Counted from the first letter of the stretch, positions 27,143-37,424 are shown. The stretch: DNA of 64,000 bases from Mesorhizobium sp. CA14 (GCF_020165195.1 NZ_JAIUHR010000003.1:335903-399902); one strand, 5' to 3'. Notes: a model not told the origin generated them from the letters alone. Made by a program: numbers and translations.

Positions 27143-28072
27143 ATGCCGGAGCTCGACCAAGCACTGGCCGAAGTCGCGGCCGAAATGGCGGCGCGCGCCG
27201 ATCGCGGCGAGGTGGCGACCTACATCCCCCAGCTCGGCAAGGTCGATCCGACGAAATTCGGTATCGCCGCCGTGACCAATGACGGCCGCGTCATTCTCGC
27301 CGGCGACGCCGACCAGCCTTTTTCGATCCAGAGCGTCTCGAAAGTCTTCACGCTCACTCTGGCGCTGGGCAAGGTCGGCGATGCGCTCTGGCATCGCGTC
27401 GGCCGCGAGCCGTCCGGCAATCCGTTCAACTCGATCGTCCAGCTCGAGCACGAGAACGGCATCCCGCGCAATCCGTTCATCAATGCCGGCGCCATCGTCG
27501 TTTCCGACGTCCTGCTCGCCGGCCATCAGCCGCGCGAGGCGATCGGCGAAATCCTGCGCTTCATCCAGTTTCTCGCCGATGACGAGGCGATCATCATTGA
27601 CCGCGAAGTGGCGGCATCCGAGCGAGCCACCGGCTATCGTAACTTCGCCCTGGCCAACTACATGAAATCCTTTGGCAATCTGCACCACGAGCCGGAGCTG
27701 GCGCTGGGTGTCTATTTCCACCATTGTGCCATTGCCATGAGCTGCCGCCAGCTCGCCATGGCCGGCCGCTTTCTGGCCAATGGCGGCAGGAACCCGGCGA
27801 CGGGCCATTCTGTCGTGTCGGTCGAGCGGGCACGCCGCATCGGCGCGCTGATGCTGACCTGCGGCCATTATGACGGTTCCGGCGATTTTGCCTTTCGTGT
27901 CGGCATACCCGGTAAAAGCGGTGTCGACGGCGGCATTCTCGGCATCGTGCCAGGGATAGCTTCGCTGGCAGTGTGGTCGCCCGGCCTCAACGAGAACGGC
28001 AATTCCAAGCTCGGCTCCATCGCGCTGGAGAAGCTCGCCAGGATGATGAACTGGTCGATCTTCGCCCCGTAA
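27143..28072 (+). CDS. glsA: Glutaminase (GlsA family)
   Basis: 309 residues, the family length. The serine-dependent beta-lactamase-like fold is evident from the SVSK motif (S64, K67), with [10 protein letters not shown] and NAGAIVVSD following as in characterised enzymes. It hydrolyses glutamine to glutamate and ammonia. It is tightly linked to the upstream aminotransferase. A strong hairpin and T-run follow the stop. Confidence 0.94.
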   Translation: MPELDQALAEVAAEMAARADRGEVATYIPQLGKVDPTKFGIAAVTNDGRVILAGDADQPFSIQSVSKVFTLTLALGKVGDALWHRVGREPSGNPFNSIVQLEHENGIPRNPFINAGAIVVSDVLLAGHQPREAIGEILRFIQFLADDEAIIIDREVAASERATGYRNFALANYMKSFGNLHHEPELALGVYFHHCAIAMSCRQLAMAGRFLANGGRNPATGHSVVSVERARRIGALMLTCGHYDGSGDFAFRVGIPGKSGVDGGILGIVPGIASLAVWSPGLNENGNSKLGSIALEKLARMMNWSIFAP

Positions 28073-28113
28073 AGCAACCATGCAGCGGTTTTCCGTCCTG
28101 CGCGGAAACGAAA

Positions 28114-28146
28114 AATCCCGCGCCAGATAGGCGCGGGATTATTTTT
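28114..28146. terminator. Bidirectional intrinsic terminator between glsA and rne
   Basis: Arms AATCCCGCGCC (28114-28124) and GGCGCGGGATT (28130-28140) form an 11-bp stem with a 5-base loop, followed by ATTTTT on the plus strand. The opposite strand ends the stem in TTTTTCG, so it can terminate both convergent genes. Confidence 0.85.
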
Positions 28147-28174
28147 AAAAGATCAGTCTAACGAGCTGAAGGGC

Positions 28175-31141
28175 TTAGAAAAAACCCTTGCGCTGCCACC
28201 AGCCGGCGCGCTTCGGCTTGTCTTCGGCCTTGGCCTCGTCAGACACGTTCGAAGACACGACGGGAACAACCGGTGCGTCGACTGACTGTGGCTTGCGCCG
28301 CGTCGGATGGGCATTGGTGGCAGGCTCCGCCTCGGTGGTCGCGGGAGCAGCAGCCGCCGGCTCCGGCTCGGGCTCGACAGCCGCGGGCGCGACCTGGGCC
28401 TCGGCCACAGGCTCCGATACCGTCTCGGCCACGGTTTCCTCGGCTGCCTTCTTGGCTCTCGAACGGCGCGGCTTCTTCGGTTTTTCAGCCACCTCGGCGT
28501 CGTCATTGGCTGCCTCGGGAGCGGCAGGCTCGGGCGCGGCTGCCACGACCGGTTCACCGGCGGTTTCCTCACCCTCCGCCGCTTCGTCCTCGGTGTCGCC
28601 GACAGTCTCGCCGGCAACCGCCTCCGAAGCCTCGTCCTCGCGGCGATTGCGTTTGCCGCCGCGCTTGCCGCGCCGGCGCTTCTTGCCGGCGCCTTCATCG
28701 CTTGCCGCCGCCACGGCTTCGCCGCCGGCGGTCACTTCCTGGGCTGCCTCGTCCGTTGCCGCATTGCCGGCATCGCCGGCTTCCTCCGGCGCCGGAGCGG
28801 CAATGGCTTCACCATTGTGCTCGCGATCGCGGTCCCTGCCGCCGCGCCGCCGCCGGCGTTTGCGGCGCCTGCGGCCTTCGCCGTCCTCGGAGTGCTGCTG
28901 GTGCTGGCCCTGCTGCTGCGGGTGGCGCGGCTGTTCGGCCTTCGCCGAAACCTCTTCTTCCTCTTCCTCGACGACGATCTCGTCCTCGGGCTCTTCCGGC
29001 TCGACATAGGCCGGCAGGCTGCGCACCTCGACGAAGCCTTCCGGCTTTTCGGCAACGGCGCCGCGGAAGATCGCGTAGTGCTGGGTGCCGAGCGTCTCGT
29101 CAGCCTCGATCGTGATGGTCAGGCCGAAGCGGGCTTCGAGCTCCACCAGATTGGCGCGCTTGTGGTTGAGCACGTAGAGCGCGGTCGCGGCCGGCGTGCG
29201 CACGATGATGTGGCTGCGCGAATCCTTGAGCAGGAATTCCTCGATCGCCCGCACCACCATAAGCGCCACGGAGGAATCGGAGCGCACATGGCCGGTGCCG
29301 CCGCAGTGCGGGCAGGGCTTCATGGTCGATTCCAGCACGCTGGCGCGGATGCGCTGGCGCGACATTTCCATCAGGCCGAAATGCGAGATGCGGCCGACCT
29401 GGATACGGGCGCGGTCGTTCTTGAGGTGATCCTTCAGCCGCTTCTCGACGGAGCGGTTGTTGCGGTTCTCCTCCATGTCGATGAAGTCGATGACGATGAG
29501 GCCGGCAAGGTCGCGCAGTCTGAGCTGGCGCGCGACTTCCTCGGCGGCCTCCAGATTGGTGTGGAGCGCGGTCTCCTCGATCGAATGCTCCTTGGTGGAG
29601 CGGCCGGAGTTGACGTCGATCGAAACCAGCGCCTCGGTCTGGTTGATGATGATGTAGCCGCCGCTCTTCAACGTCACCTGCGGCTGAAGCATGCGGTCGA
29701 GCTGCGCCTCGATGCCGTTGCGCACGAAGATCGGCGTGGTGTCGCGGTAGGGCTGAACCACCTTGGCGTGGCTCGGCATCAGCATGCGCATGAAGTCCTT
29801 GGCCTCGCGATAGCCGTCCTCGCCGGAGACCAGGATCTCGTCGATATCCTTGTTGTAGAGGTCGCGCACCGAGCGCTTGATCAGGCTGCCTTCCTCATAG
29901 ACCAGGGCAGGGGCCGTGGATTGCAGCGTAAGGTTGCGGACATTCTCCCAAAGCCGCATCAGATATTCGTAGTCGCGCTTGATCTCGGCCTTAGTGCGAC
30001 TTTCGCCGGCGGTGCGCAGGATGACGCCCATGCCTTGCGGCACTTCGAGGTCGGCCACGACCTCCTTCAGGCGCTTGCGGTCCTGCGCGTTGGTGATCTT
30101 GCGCGAGATGCCGCCGCCGCGCGCCGTGTTCGGCATCAGCACCGAATAGCGGCCGGCAAGCGAGAGATACGTGGTGAGCGCCGCGCCCTTGTTGCCGCGC
30201 TCTTCCTTGACCACCTGCACCAAAAGAATCTGGCGGCGCTTGATGACTTCCTGGATTTTGTACTGGCGACGCACCGGCTTGCGGCGGTTGCGGATCTCCT
30301 CGAGCGCGTCTTCGGCTCCGACCGATTCGACCTCGTGCTCGTCCGAATGCGAGGAAGAGACCTCCTCCAGCATGCCGCGATCATTGTCGCTGGCGGCGGC
30401 TTCGCCGCTCTGCTCGGGCTGATCCGTCTGCCGGACCGCTTCGGAGATCACGTCGGCGTCGACGCTCGCGGCAATCGAGGTCGAGCCGCCTTCGGACGGC
30501 TTGCCGTCCTCGTCATCGGCGGCCGCTACGGCGTCGCCGCCAGTCTCGGCGGCAGTTTCTTGAGACGTTTCCGACGCGGCCTCGACCGCCTCGAAGGCTG
30601 TTTCGACATTTTCAGCCTGGGCATCGGCGGTCTCGCCGCCAACATTCTCGCCGGCAACCTCGGCAGCGGTGTCGTGGGCCTCTACGGTTTCAGCCTGGCT
30701 TTCCCCGTTCTCCGGGGAAGCCGCGATTTCAACATCGTGCTTGTGCTCGCCGCGCTCGCGGTTCTTGCCGCCGCGGCGCCTGTTGCGGCGGCCGCCGCGA
30801 TCGCGCGCCTGCTCTTCGCCGCTCTCGGCTTCCTCGTCGTCTTCGTCCTCGGCTTCCTGCGCTTCGGCGCGCAGCAGAGCCTGACGGTCGGCGACCGGGA
30901 TCTGGTAATAATCGGGATGAATTTCACTGAAGGCGAGAAAACCGTGACGGTTGCCGCCATACTCGACAAAGGCTGCCTGGAGGGAAGGTTCGACCCGGGT
31001 TACGCGGGCGAGGTAGATGTTTCCTTTGAGCTGCTTCTTGTCCTGGGATTCAAAGTCGAATTCTTCGATGCGGTTACCGCGAACGACGACAACGCGTGTT
31101 TCCTCCGGGTGGGAGGCGTCTATCAGCATCTTGTTGGGCAT
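28175..31141 (-). CDS. rne: Ribonuclease E/G family endoribonuclease (RNase E)
   Basis: 988 residues. The N-terminal catalytic half has the S1 domain split by a long acidic insert (about 95-285), then the 5'-sensor/DNase I-like core, and a CPHCGGTGH zinc-link motif near residue 640. The last 300 residues are low-complexity: Glu/Ala-rich stretches alternate with Arg/Lys blocks (RRRKRRRRRGG type), the usual degradosome/RNA-binding scaffold. It initiates mRNA decay and processes rRNA and tRNA. It is transcribed divergently from amiC across 645 bases, room for a long leader of the kind used for RNase E autoregulation. Confidence 0.95.
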   Translation of the reverse strand: MPNKMLIDASHPEETRVVVVRGNRIEEFDFESQDKKQLKGNIYLARVTRVEPSLQAAFVEYGGNRHGFLAFSEIHPDYYQIPVADRQALLRAEAQEAEDEDDEEAESGEEQARDRGGRRNRRRGGKNRERGEHKHDVEIAASPENGESQAETVEAHDTAAEVAGENVGGETADAQAENVETAFEAVEAASETSQETAAETGGDAVAAADDEDGKPSEGGSTSIAASVDADVISEAVRQTDQPEQSGEAAASDNDRGMLEEVSSSHSDEHEVESVGAEDALEEIRNRRKPVRRQYKIQEVIKRRQILLVQVVKEERGNKGAALTTYLSLAGRYSVLMPNTARGGGISRKITNAQDRKRLKEVVADLEVPQGMGVILRTAGESRTKAEIKRDYEYLMRLWENVRNLTLQSTAPALVYEEGSLIKRSVRDLYNKDIDEILVSGEDGYREAKDFMRMLMPSHAKVVQPYRDTTPIFVRNGIEAQLDRMLQPQVTLKSGGYIIINQTEALVSIDVNSGRSTKEHSIEETALHTNLEAAEEVARQLRLRDLAGLIVIDFIDMEENRNNRSVEKRLKDHLKNDRARIQVGRISHFGLMEMSRQRIRASVLESTMKPCPHCGGTGHVRSDSSVALMVVRAIEEFLLKDSRSHIIVRTPAATALYVLNHKRANLVELEARFGLTITIEADETLGTQHYAIFRGAVAEKPEGFVEVRSLPAYVEPEEPEDEIVVEEEEEEVSAKAEQPRHPQQQGQHQQHSEDGEGRRRRKRRRRRGGRDRDREHNGEAIAAPAPEEAGDAGNAATDEAAQEVTAGGEAVAAASDEGAGKKRRRGKRGGKRNRREDEASEAVAGETVGDTEDEAAEGEETAGEPVVAAAPEPAAPEAANDDAEVAEKPKKPRRSRAKKAAEETVAETVSEPVAEAQVAPAAVEPEPEPAAAAPATTEAEPATNAHPTRRKPQSVDAPVVPVVSSNVSDEAKAEDKPKRAGWWQRKGFF

Positions 31142-31786
31142 TATTTTGTTTCCTGCCGGCAGCCGACGGCCGCAGCCGGCGTGGCAATGCCCGCCGCTGT
31201 GCGCCTGTATCTGTGTGCATGCCGGATAATTGAATGTCCGCTAGCCGCCGCTTGAGCGCGATGGCGGTGCCGCCCGCAGCCACTATGGCGCGGTTCGATG
31301 CGGACCTTTCCATGATTGCGCTTGAAGCCATCGGCACCAGCAGAACCTTTTGAACCAAAGCCCGGGCTCAGCCGGACCAGCTTGTTTGCTCACGAAGAGC
31401 CGGCGCGGGGCAAACCCGGCCGTTTTCCTCACGCAAGCGATTCCCCCGCCACGGGAGCACGCCTGCGAAAATCGTCGCGACCACCTGAGCCTGGAAGGAT
31501 AACGGAGCCGCCTTTGCATCCGACCTTTGGCAGGAAACTGCTGAGGCGAGCGGTTCCAGGATTGCAGTGATCCAATGTCGCTTTTATGATTTGGCGGCAT
31601 GGAAGGCAACCCCGATTTCGGATGCCGGCAAAAAGCGCTTCCGCAGGGGAAGGTGCCTTCCATCGCGTCTATGAAAGGCTTGGTTAACCTTCTCTGAATA
31701 CCAATCGTTAATTGAATTGGTGGCCTGACAGGCACTCTGCGGGAAGGCTGGGCGCAATGCGTCGAACCGGGAGCGACGGATAAGAG
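31142..31786. other. Long divergent intergenic region between rne and amiC
   Basis: 645 bases without a credible gene. The rne-proximal half is GC-rich with several potential stems (for example around 31155-31185 and 31340-31420), and fits a long structured rne leader. The amiC-proximal part (31675-31745) is AT-richer (TTAACCTTCTCTGAATACC and ATCGTTAATTGAATTGG) and is the likely promoter area. No tRNA or known small RNA was recognised. Confidence 0.5.
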
Positions 31787-33040
31787 ATGGGACCGGCGGG
31801 CACCGCGGACAAGAGGGGTAGGATCGCCGGGTGTTTCCTGCGCTTGGCCTGGACTGCCTTGCTGCTGACCGTCCTGTCCTGTTTCGCCGCCGCGCACGCC
31901 GACACCCTGCTTGGCGCGACCGGCTACAAGATGGCCGGCGACGCCACAAAGATGCGCATAGTCGTGAATTTCGACCGCGAGCCGGACGTCAAATGGTTCC
32001 TGCTGCGCGGCCCCAATCGCCTGGTCATCGACCTGCCGCGCACACGATTCGCCCTCGACGCCAAGGATGTAAAGCCGCGCGGGCTTGTGCGGGCCGTCCG
32101 CTACGGCGATCAGGGGCACGGTTCGCGCCTGATCCTCACCGGCAAGGGACCTTTCGCCGTCGACAAGCTCGACGTGCTCAAGAATGACGATGGCAGCGGC
32201 TATCGCATCGCCATCGACATGTCGGCCGCCTCGGAACGCGAGTTCGACGCGGCGCTCGCCAACCAGTCGCTGACAACCGGTTCGACGGTTTCCACCGAAA
32301 AGGGCGAGCGGGTCGGCACCGGACCGATCTCGGCGCCCGGCCATCGCTTCACGGTGGTTATCGATCCGGGCCATGGCGGCGTCGATGGTGGCGCAGAAAG
32401 CTCGGCCGGCACGGTCGAGAAGGACGTCACGCTCGCCTTTGCCAAGGAACTGCGCGACAAGCTGGCGGCGGTCGGCAAATACGATGTCTACATGACACGC
32501 GACAACGACCTGTACCTGGCGCTGGACGAACGCGTGCGCATCGCGCGCCAGCACGAGGCCGATCTTTTGATCTCCATCCATGCCGACACGATCGCCGTCA
32601 AAGGGCTTCGCGGCGCCACGGTCTACACGCTCTCGGACAAGGCCTCCGATCCGGAGGCGCAGGCGCTCGCCGATCGCGAGAATCTCTCCGACCAGTTCGC
32701 CGGAATGAAGATCGAGGACGACAACAAAGAAGTCACCGATATCCTGATCGATCTGATCCGCCGCGAAACCCATAGTTTCTCGATGAGTTTCGCCCATACG
32801 CTCGTCGGTCAGTTGTCGACCAGCGTCGGCCTCATCAACAATCCGCAGCGTTCGGCCGGCTTCAGAGTGCTCAAGGCCCCCGACGTGCCGTCCGTCCTGG
32901 TCGAGCTCGGTTATCTTTCCAACGTCAAGGACGAGGCGCAGCTGCTCAACGCCGACTGGCGCGGCAAGGCGGCGCAAAGCATAACCAACGCGGTTGGCCT
33001 GTTTGCCGCCGCCAAGGCCGGTACCGCGACGGGCGGCTGA
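31787..33040 (+). CDS. amiC: N-acetylmuramoyl-L-alanine amidase with AMIN domain
   Basis: 417 residues. A signal peptide (WTALLLTVLSCFAAAHA) ends near residue 38; an AMIN domain (about 45-150), which targets septal peptidoglycan, precedes the Amidase_3 domain (about 185-405). The zinc site is visible as VIDPGHGGVDGGAE (His, Glu) and ISIHADT (His), with catalytic Glu in VLVELGYLSN. It cuts the peptide stem from peptidoglycan glycans during daughter-cell separation. It precedes mrcA, so the pair links wall cutting and synthesis. Confidence 0.94.
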   Translation: MGPAGTADKRGRIAGCFLRLAWTALLLTVLSCFAAAHADTLLGATGYKMAGDATKMRIVVNFDREPDVKWFLLRGPNRLVIDLPRTRFALDAKDVKPRGLVRAVRYGDQGHGSRLILTGKGPFAVDKLDVLKNDDGSGYRIAIDMSAASEREFDAALANQSLTTGSTVSTEKGERVGTGPISAPGHRFTVVIDPGHGGVDGGAESSAGTVEKDVTLAFAKELRDKLAAVGKYDVYMTRDNDLYLALDERVRIARQHEADLLISIHADTIAVKGLRGATVYTLSDKASDPEAQALADRENLSDQFAGMKIEDDNKEVTDILIDLIRRETHSFSMSFAHTLVGQLSTSVGLINNPQRSAGFRVLKAPDVPSVLVELGYLSNVKDEAQLLNADWRGKAAQSITNAVGLFAAAKAGTATGG

Positions 33041-33271
33041 GCCTGCCGCATCCGCCCGCAACCGCCGGATGTCTGCAACCACAAGCAGCGTTGCATGACA
33101 ACAACACCAGGCGTTATTATTCGGCAACCGAGTCCTCAAATTTCGCGCTGCCGTATTTTGTCCACATGGCCGCGACATGGGTTTTTCGATTGCGGATTGG
33201 GACCGCCCCGGGAAGCTTGCGCGACTGTCGGCTTCGTTTAGGAAATTCCCGAACCTCGGACTGGAGCGGGC

Positions 33272-35728
33272 ATGATTCGTCTCATCGGCTATTTCTTTGG
33301 CATCGGCACGACGCTGGCGCTGCTGGTGGCGGCCGGTCTTGCCATCTATGTCAGCCATCTGACCAAGGACCTGCCCGACTACGAGGTTTTGGCCAAATAC
33401 GAACCGCCGGTGACGACGCGTATCCACGCCTCCGACGGTTCGCTGATGGCCGAATATGCGCGCGAACGGCGTCTCTATCTGCCGATCCAGGCCATCCCTG
33501 ACCGCGTCAAGGCCGCCTTCATGTCGGCCGAGGACAAGAATTTTTACAACCATCCCGGCATCGACATCACCGGCCTCGGCCGCGCGATTGTCGTCAACCT
33601 GCAGAACTTCGGCTCAGGCAGGCGCCAGGTCGGCGCCTCGACGATCACCCAGCAGGTGGCGAAGAACTTCCTGCTCACCGCCGACCAGACCTATGAGCGC
33701 AAGATCAAGGAGATGATCCTGGCCTTCCGCATCGAGCAGGCCTATTCGAAAGACCGCATCCTCGAGCTCTACCTCAACGAAATTTTCTTCGGCTTCGGCG
33801 CCTACGGCGTTGCGGGTGCTGCGCTTACCTATTTCGACAAGTCGGTCAACGAGTTGACAGTCGCGGAAGCCGCCTATCTCGCCTCGTTGCCGAAGGGCCC
33901 GAACAACTATCATCCCTTCAAGCACGCCGACCGCGCCCTGGAACGCCGCAACTGGGTCATCGACCAGATGGTCGCGAACGGCTACGTCACCCGTGAGGAG
34001 GGCGACAAGGCCAAGGCCGAACCGCTCGGCGTGACGCCGCGCCGCAACGGCTCATACCTGTTCGCCGGCGAGTACTTCACCGAGGAGGTCCGCCGCCAGA
34101 TCATCGCGCGCTACGGCGAGAACGCGCTTTACGAGGGCGGCCTGTCGGTGCGCACGACGCTCGATCCGAAAATCCAGCTCATCGCGCGCAAGGCGATGCA
34201 GAACGGCCTGCTCAAATACGACATGCTGCGCGGCTATCGCGGTCCGGTGAAGCATATCGACATCTCCGGCGACTGGGGCGTGCCGCTCGGCAATGTAAAG
34301 GGTCTCGAGGACGTGCCGGAATGGACGCTGGCCGTCGTGCTCGACAGTTCGGCGACTGGTCTCGCCATCGGCCTTCAGCCGGCGCGACAGGCTTCCGGCG
34401 ACCTCGTCAACGACCGTGTCCAGGGTACCGTCAGCAAGGAGGACATGGGCTTCGCCATGCGCCACTTCGTCAACGGCAAGTCCGTCAGGGCGAAGTCCCC
34501 GGCGGAGGTGCTGGAGCCCGGCGACGTGATCTACGTGCAGAAGAACGAAGGCTCCGACAACACCTACATGCTGCGCCAGGTGCCGGAGGTGGAGGGCGGC
34601 CTCGTCGCCATGGATCCGCATACCGGCCGCGTGCTCGCCATGGTCGGTGGCTTCTCCTACGCGCAGTCCGAGTTCAACCGCGCAACCCAGGCGATGCGCC
34701 AGCCCGGCTCCTCGTTCAAGCCGATCGTCTATTCGGCTGCGCTCGACAATGGCTACACCCCCGCCTCGGTGATCATGGACGGCCCCATCACCATCCAGAG
34801 CGGCAACACCACCTGGACGCCGAAGAACTATGACGGCACGGTCGCGGGCCCGGCCACCCTGCGCTCCGGCATCGAGAAGTCGCGCAACCTGATGACCGTG
34901 CGGCTTGCCAACGACATGGGCATGAAGCTGGTCGTGGAATATGCCGAGCGCTTCGGCGTCTACGATCATCTGGCGCCCTATCTGCCGATGGCGCTGGGCT
35001 CCGGCGAGACGACCGTCATGCGCATGGTGTCGGCCTATTCGATCATGGCCAATGGCGGCAAATCGATCAAACCCTCGCTCATCGACCGCATCCAGGACCG
35101 TTACGGCAAGACGGTGTTCAAGCAGGACGAGCGCGGCTGCGAAGGCTGTAACGCCACCGAATGGAAGGACCAGCCCGAGCCTGAGCTGGTCGACAATTCC
35201 GAACAGGTGCTCGACCCGATGACCGCCTACCAGATCACCTCGATGATGGAAGGCGTGGTGCAGCGCGGCACCGGCGCCACCATCGGTGAACTGGGCCGCC
35301 ACATCGCCGGCAAGACCGGCACGACCAATGACGAGAAGGACGCCTGGTTCATCGGCTACACGCCCAACCTCGTCGTCGGCCTTTATATGGGCTACGACAC
35401 GCCGCGCGGCCTCGGCCATGGCGCCACCGGCGGTGGTCTCGCTGCGCCGATCTTCAAGGACTTCATGCGCGTCGCGCTCGACGGCAAGCCGAACACCGAC
35501 TTCCAGGTCCCGGACGGCATGAAGCTGATCGCCATCAACCGCAAGACCGGCATGCGCGCCGCCGAAGGCGATCCCAACACCATCGTCGAGGCGTTCAAGC
35601 CCGGCACCGGACCGGCCGACAGCTATTGGGTGATCGGCATGGGTGCAGACGGCTCGAACGGCTCGGGCGGAGCGCTGTCGCCCCAGGCCAACCAGGCCAT
35701 CCAGGATGGCGGCGGCGGCCTCTACTGA
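33272..35728 (+). CDS. mrcA: Penicillin-binding protein 1A (bifunctional transglycosylase/transpeptidase)
   Basis: 818 residues. An N-terminal membrane anchor (about 9-30) is followed by the GT51 domain, whose catalytic motif EDKNFYNHPGID lies at about 86-97, an OB-like insert, and the transpeptidase domain with SSFK (480-483; acyl-enzyme Ser480) and KTGT (681-684). It polymerises and cross-links peptidoglycan outside the inner membrane. It is downstream of amiC, in the order seen in other rhizobia. A perfect terminator follows. Confidence 0.96.
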   Translation: MIRLIGYFFGIGTTLALLVAAGLAIYVSHLTKDLPDYEVLAKYEPPVTTRIHASDGSLMAEYARERRLYLPIQAIPDRVKAAFMSAEDKNFYNHPGIDITGLGRAIVVNLQNFGSGRRQVGASTITQQVAKNFLLTADQTYERKIKEMILAFRIEQAYSKDRILELYLNEIFFGFGAYGVAGAALTYFDKSVNELTVAEAAYLASLPKGPNNYHPFKHADRALERRNWVIDQMVANGYVTREEGDKAKAEPLGVTPRRNGSYLFAGEYFTEEVRRQIIARYGENALYEGGLSVRTTLDPKIQLIARKAMQNGLLKYDMLRGYRGPVKHIDISGDWGVPLGNVKGLEDVPEWTLAVVLDSSATGLAIGLQPARQASGDLVNDRVQGTVSKEDMGFAMRHFVNGKSVRAKSPAEVLEPGDVIYVQKNEGSDNTYMLRQVPEVEGGLVAMDPHTGRVLAMVGGFSYAQSEFNRATQAMRQPGSSFKPIVYSAALDNGYTPASVIMDGPITIQSGNTTWTPKNYDGTVAGPATLRSGIEKSRNLMTVRLANDMGMKLVVEYAERFGVYDHLAPYLPMALGSGETTVMRMVSAYSIMANGGKSIKPSLIDRIQDRYGKTVFKQDERGCEGCNATEWKDQPEPELVDNSEQVLDPMTAYQITSMMEGVVQRGTGATIGELGRHIAGKTGTTNDEKDAWFIGYTPNLVVGLYMGYDTPRGLGHGATGGGLAAPIFKDFMRVALDGKPNTDFQVPDGMKLIAINRKTGMRAAEGDPNTIVEAFKPGTGPADSYWVIGMGADGSNGSGGALSPQANQAIQDGGGGLY

Positions 35729-35743
35729 CCTCGCGCATTTCTG

Positions 35744-35781
35744 AAATGGGCCGGCGAGAAACCGCCGGCCCATTTCGCTTT
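35744..35781 (+). terminator. Intrinsic terminator of mrcA
   Basis: 13-base perfect arms AAATGGGCCGGCG (35744-35756) and CGCCGGCCCATTT (35763-35775) with a six-base loop, followed by CGCTTT. It lies 16 bases after the mrcA stop. Confidence 0.8.
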
Positions 35782-35856
35782 ACAGGCGGCGATGCCGTGC
35801 CTATGTATCGCGCCTATTCCGAAAAGACCGAAAAGAACAGGACCGAACGAAACGCC

Positions 35857-36988
35857 ATGCGCGCGGAAACGCAAAACATTGTCGACGAGATCAGGCAGGC
35901 GATAACCCTGCTGAGGAGGCATCTTTGACTGGGATCAGGCTGTAAAGCGGCTTGATTACCTGAATTCGCGCGCCGAGGATTCCAGCCTCTGGAATGATCC
36001 GACAGAAGCGCAGAAGCTGATGCGGGAGCGCCAGGAACTCGAGGACGGTATCGCTGCCGTCAAGGGAATGACACAGGCGCTGGAAGACAATATCGGCCTG
36101 ATCGAGCTCGGCGAGGAAGAGGGCGACGAGGGTATTATCGCCGAGGCGGAGGCAGCGCTGCGTTCGATGCAGGGCGAGGCCAAGGCTCGCCAGGTCGAGA
36201 CGCTGCTCTCCGGCGAAGCCGACGCCAACGACACCTATCTCGAAATCCATGCCGGCGCCGGCGGCACCGAGAGCCAGGACTGGGCCTCGATGCTCCTGCG
36301 CATGTACACGCGCTGGGCCGAGCGCCGCCGTTTCAAGGTCGAGGTGCTGGAAGTCCATGACGGCGAAGAGGCGGGCATCAAGTCCGCCACCGTGCTGATC
36401 AAGGGCCACAACGCCTATGGCTGGCTGAAGACGGAGTCCGGCGTCCATCGCCTAGTGCGCATTTCGCCTTACGACAGCAACGCGCGGCGCCACACATCCT
36501 TCGCCAGCGTCTGGGTCTATCCGGTCATCGATGACTCGATCGAGATCAATGTTTCCGAATCCGATGTGCGCATCGATACTTATCGTTCATCGGGTTCGGG
36601 CGGCCAGCACGTCAACACCACCGACTCGGCGGTGCGCATCACCCATCTGGCGACCGGCATCGCGGTCGCCTGTCAGGCCGAGCGCTCGCAGCACAAGAAC
36701 CGTGCCAAGGCCTGGGAAATGCTGCGCTCGCGCCTCTACGAGGAAGAGCTGAAGAAGCGCGAGGCGGTCGCCAACGCCACGGAAGCGTCGAAGAGCGACA
36801 TCGGCTGGGGCCACCAGATCCGCTCTTACGTGCTGCAGCCCTATCAGCTCGTGAAGGACCTGCGCACTGGCGTCGAAAGCACCTCGCCGTCGAGCGTGCT
36901 CGATGGCGACCTCGACGAGTTCATGGAAGCCTCGCTCTCGCATCGCATCGAGGGCGGTGCCGGCGAAGCGGTGGCGGACCTCGACTAG
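35857..36988 (+). CDS. prfB: Peptide chain release factor 2, expressed by programmed +1 frameshift
   Basis: The first 23 codons (ATG at 35857) end in CTT TGA C at 35923-35929; skipping the T at 35926 continues in the +1 frame to 36988, giving 376 residues. An internal AGGAGG (35914-35919) sits just upstream of the slippery codon, as in the E. coli prfB site, where low RF2 lets ribosomes shift past UGA. The GGQ motif that triggers peptide release is in [11 protein letters not shown]. The stop-codon recognition loop reads SPY where E. coli RF2 has SPF. RF2 reads UGA and UAA. Confidence 0.95.
35911..35929 (+). promoter_or_regulatory. Programmed +1 frameshift site of prfB
   Basis: CTGAGGAGGCATCTTTGAC: the Shine-Dalgarno-like AGGAGG, a short spacer, the slippery CTT and an in-frame UGA followed by C (a poor termination context). 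This is the autoregulatory signal by which RF2 controls its own synthesis. Confidence 0.93.
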
Positions 36989-37019
36989 GATTCCCGGCAC
37001 TGCACGACGGAGGAAGCTG

Positions 37020-37424
37020 GTGACGCGCAAACTTGCCGGGAAATGCTTCTGCGGCGCCGTCCATTATGAAGTGGCGGACGAATTCGTTTACGCCGCCAAT
37101 TGCCACTGCTCCAACTGCCGGCGCACGACCGGATCGGCGTTCAAACCCTTCGCCGGCATCGAGCGCGGCAAGTTTCGTCTCACCGCCGGCGACGACAGGC
37201 TGCTGATCTTCGGCGACGAGAGCGGCCATGACGCCCATTGCGGCCGATGTGGTTCGCTCGTCTATTCATTGGTGCGTGATGGCGCCTACGTCCATGTCGC
37301 CATGGGGACGTTGATGGACGATCCAGGCATTCGCCCGAGCGCACATATCTTCGTCGGTTCAAAGGCGCCGTGGTTCACGATTACAGACGATCTGCCGCAA
37401 TATCGTGAACATGCCGACGGCTGA
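37020..37424 (+). CDS. GFA-family zinc-binding protein
   Basis: 134 residues from the GTG at 37020, preceded by GGAGGAAG. The zinc-binding cysteines of the glutathione-dependent formaldehyde-activating (GFA/CENP-V) fold are visible: [19 protein letters not shown] and HCGRCGS. Most members are of unknown activity; one subgroup was reported to bind S-hydroxymethylglutathione. A second GFA gene lies 955 bases downstream with a Cys-rich secreted protein between. Confidence 0.88.
   Translation: MTRKLAGKCFCGAVHYEVADEFVYAANCHCSNCRRTTGSAFKPFAGIERGKFRLTAGDDRLLIFGDESGHDAHCGRCGSLVYSLVRDGAYVHVAMGTLMDDPGIRPSAHIFVGSKAPWFTITDDLPQYREHADG

Noticed and set aside
28307..31255. Very long plus-strand open frame (over 900 codons) across the rne locus
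   Set aside because: It is the antisense shadow of the high-GC rne gene. Its translation is dominated by Arg/Leu/Ala and has no domain, while the minus-strand frame is a clear RNase E.
31283..33553. Long minus-strand frame opposite amiC and mrcA
   Set aside because: Shadow of amiC and the mrcA start; compositionally biased and without family resemblance.
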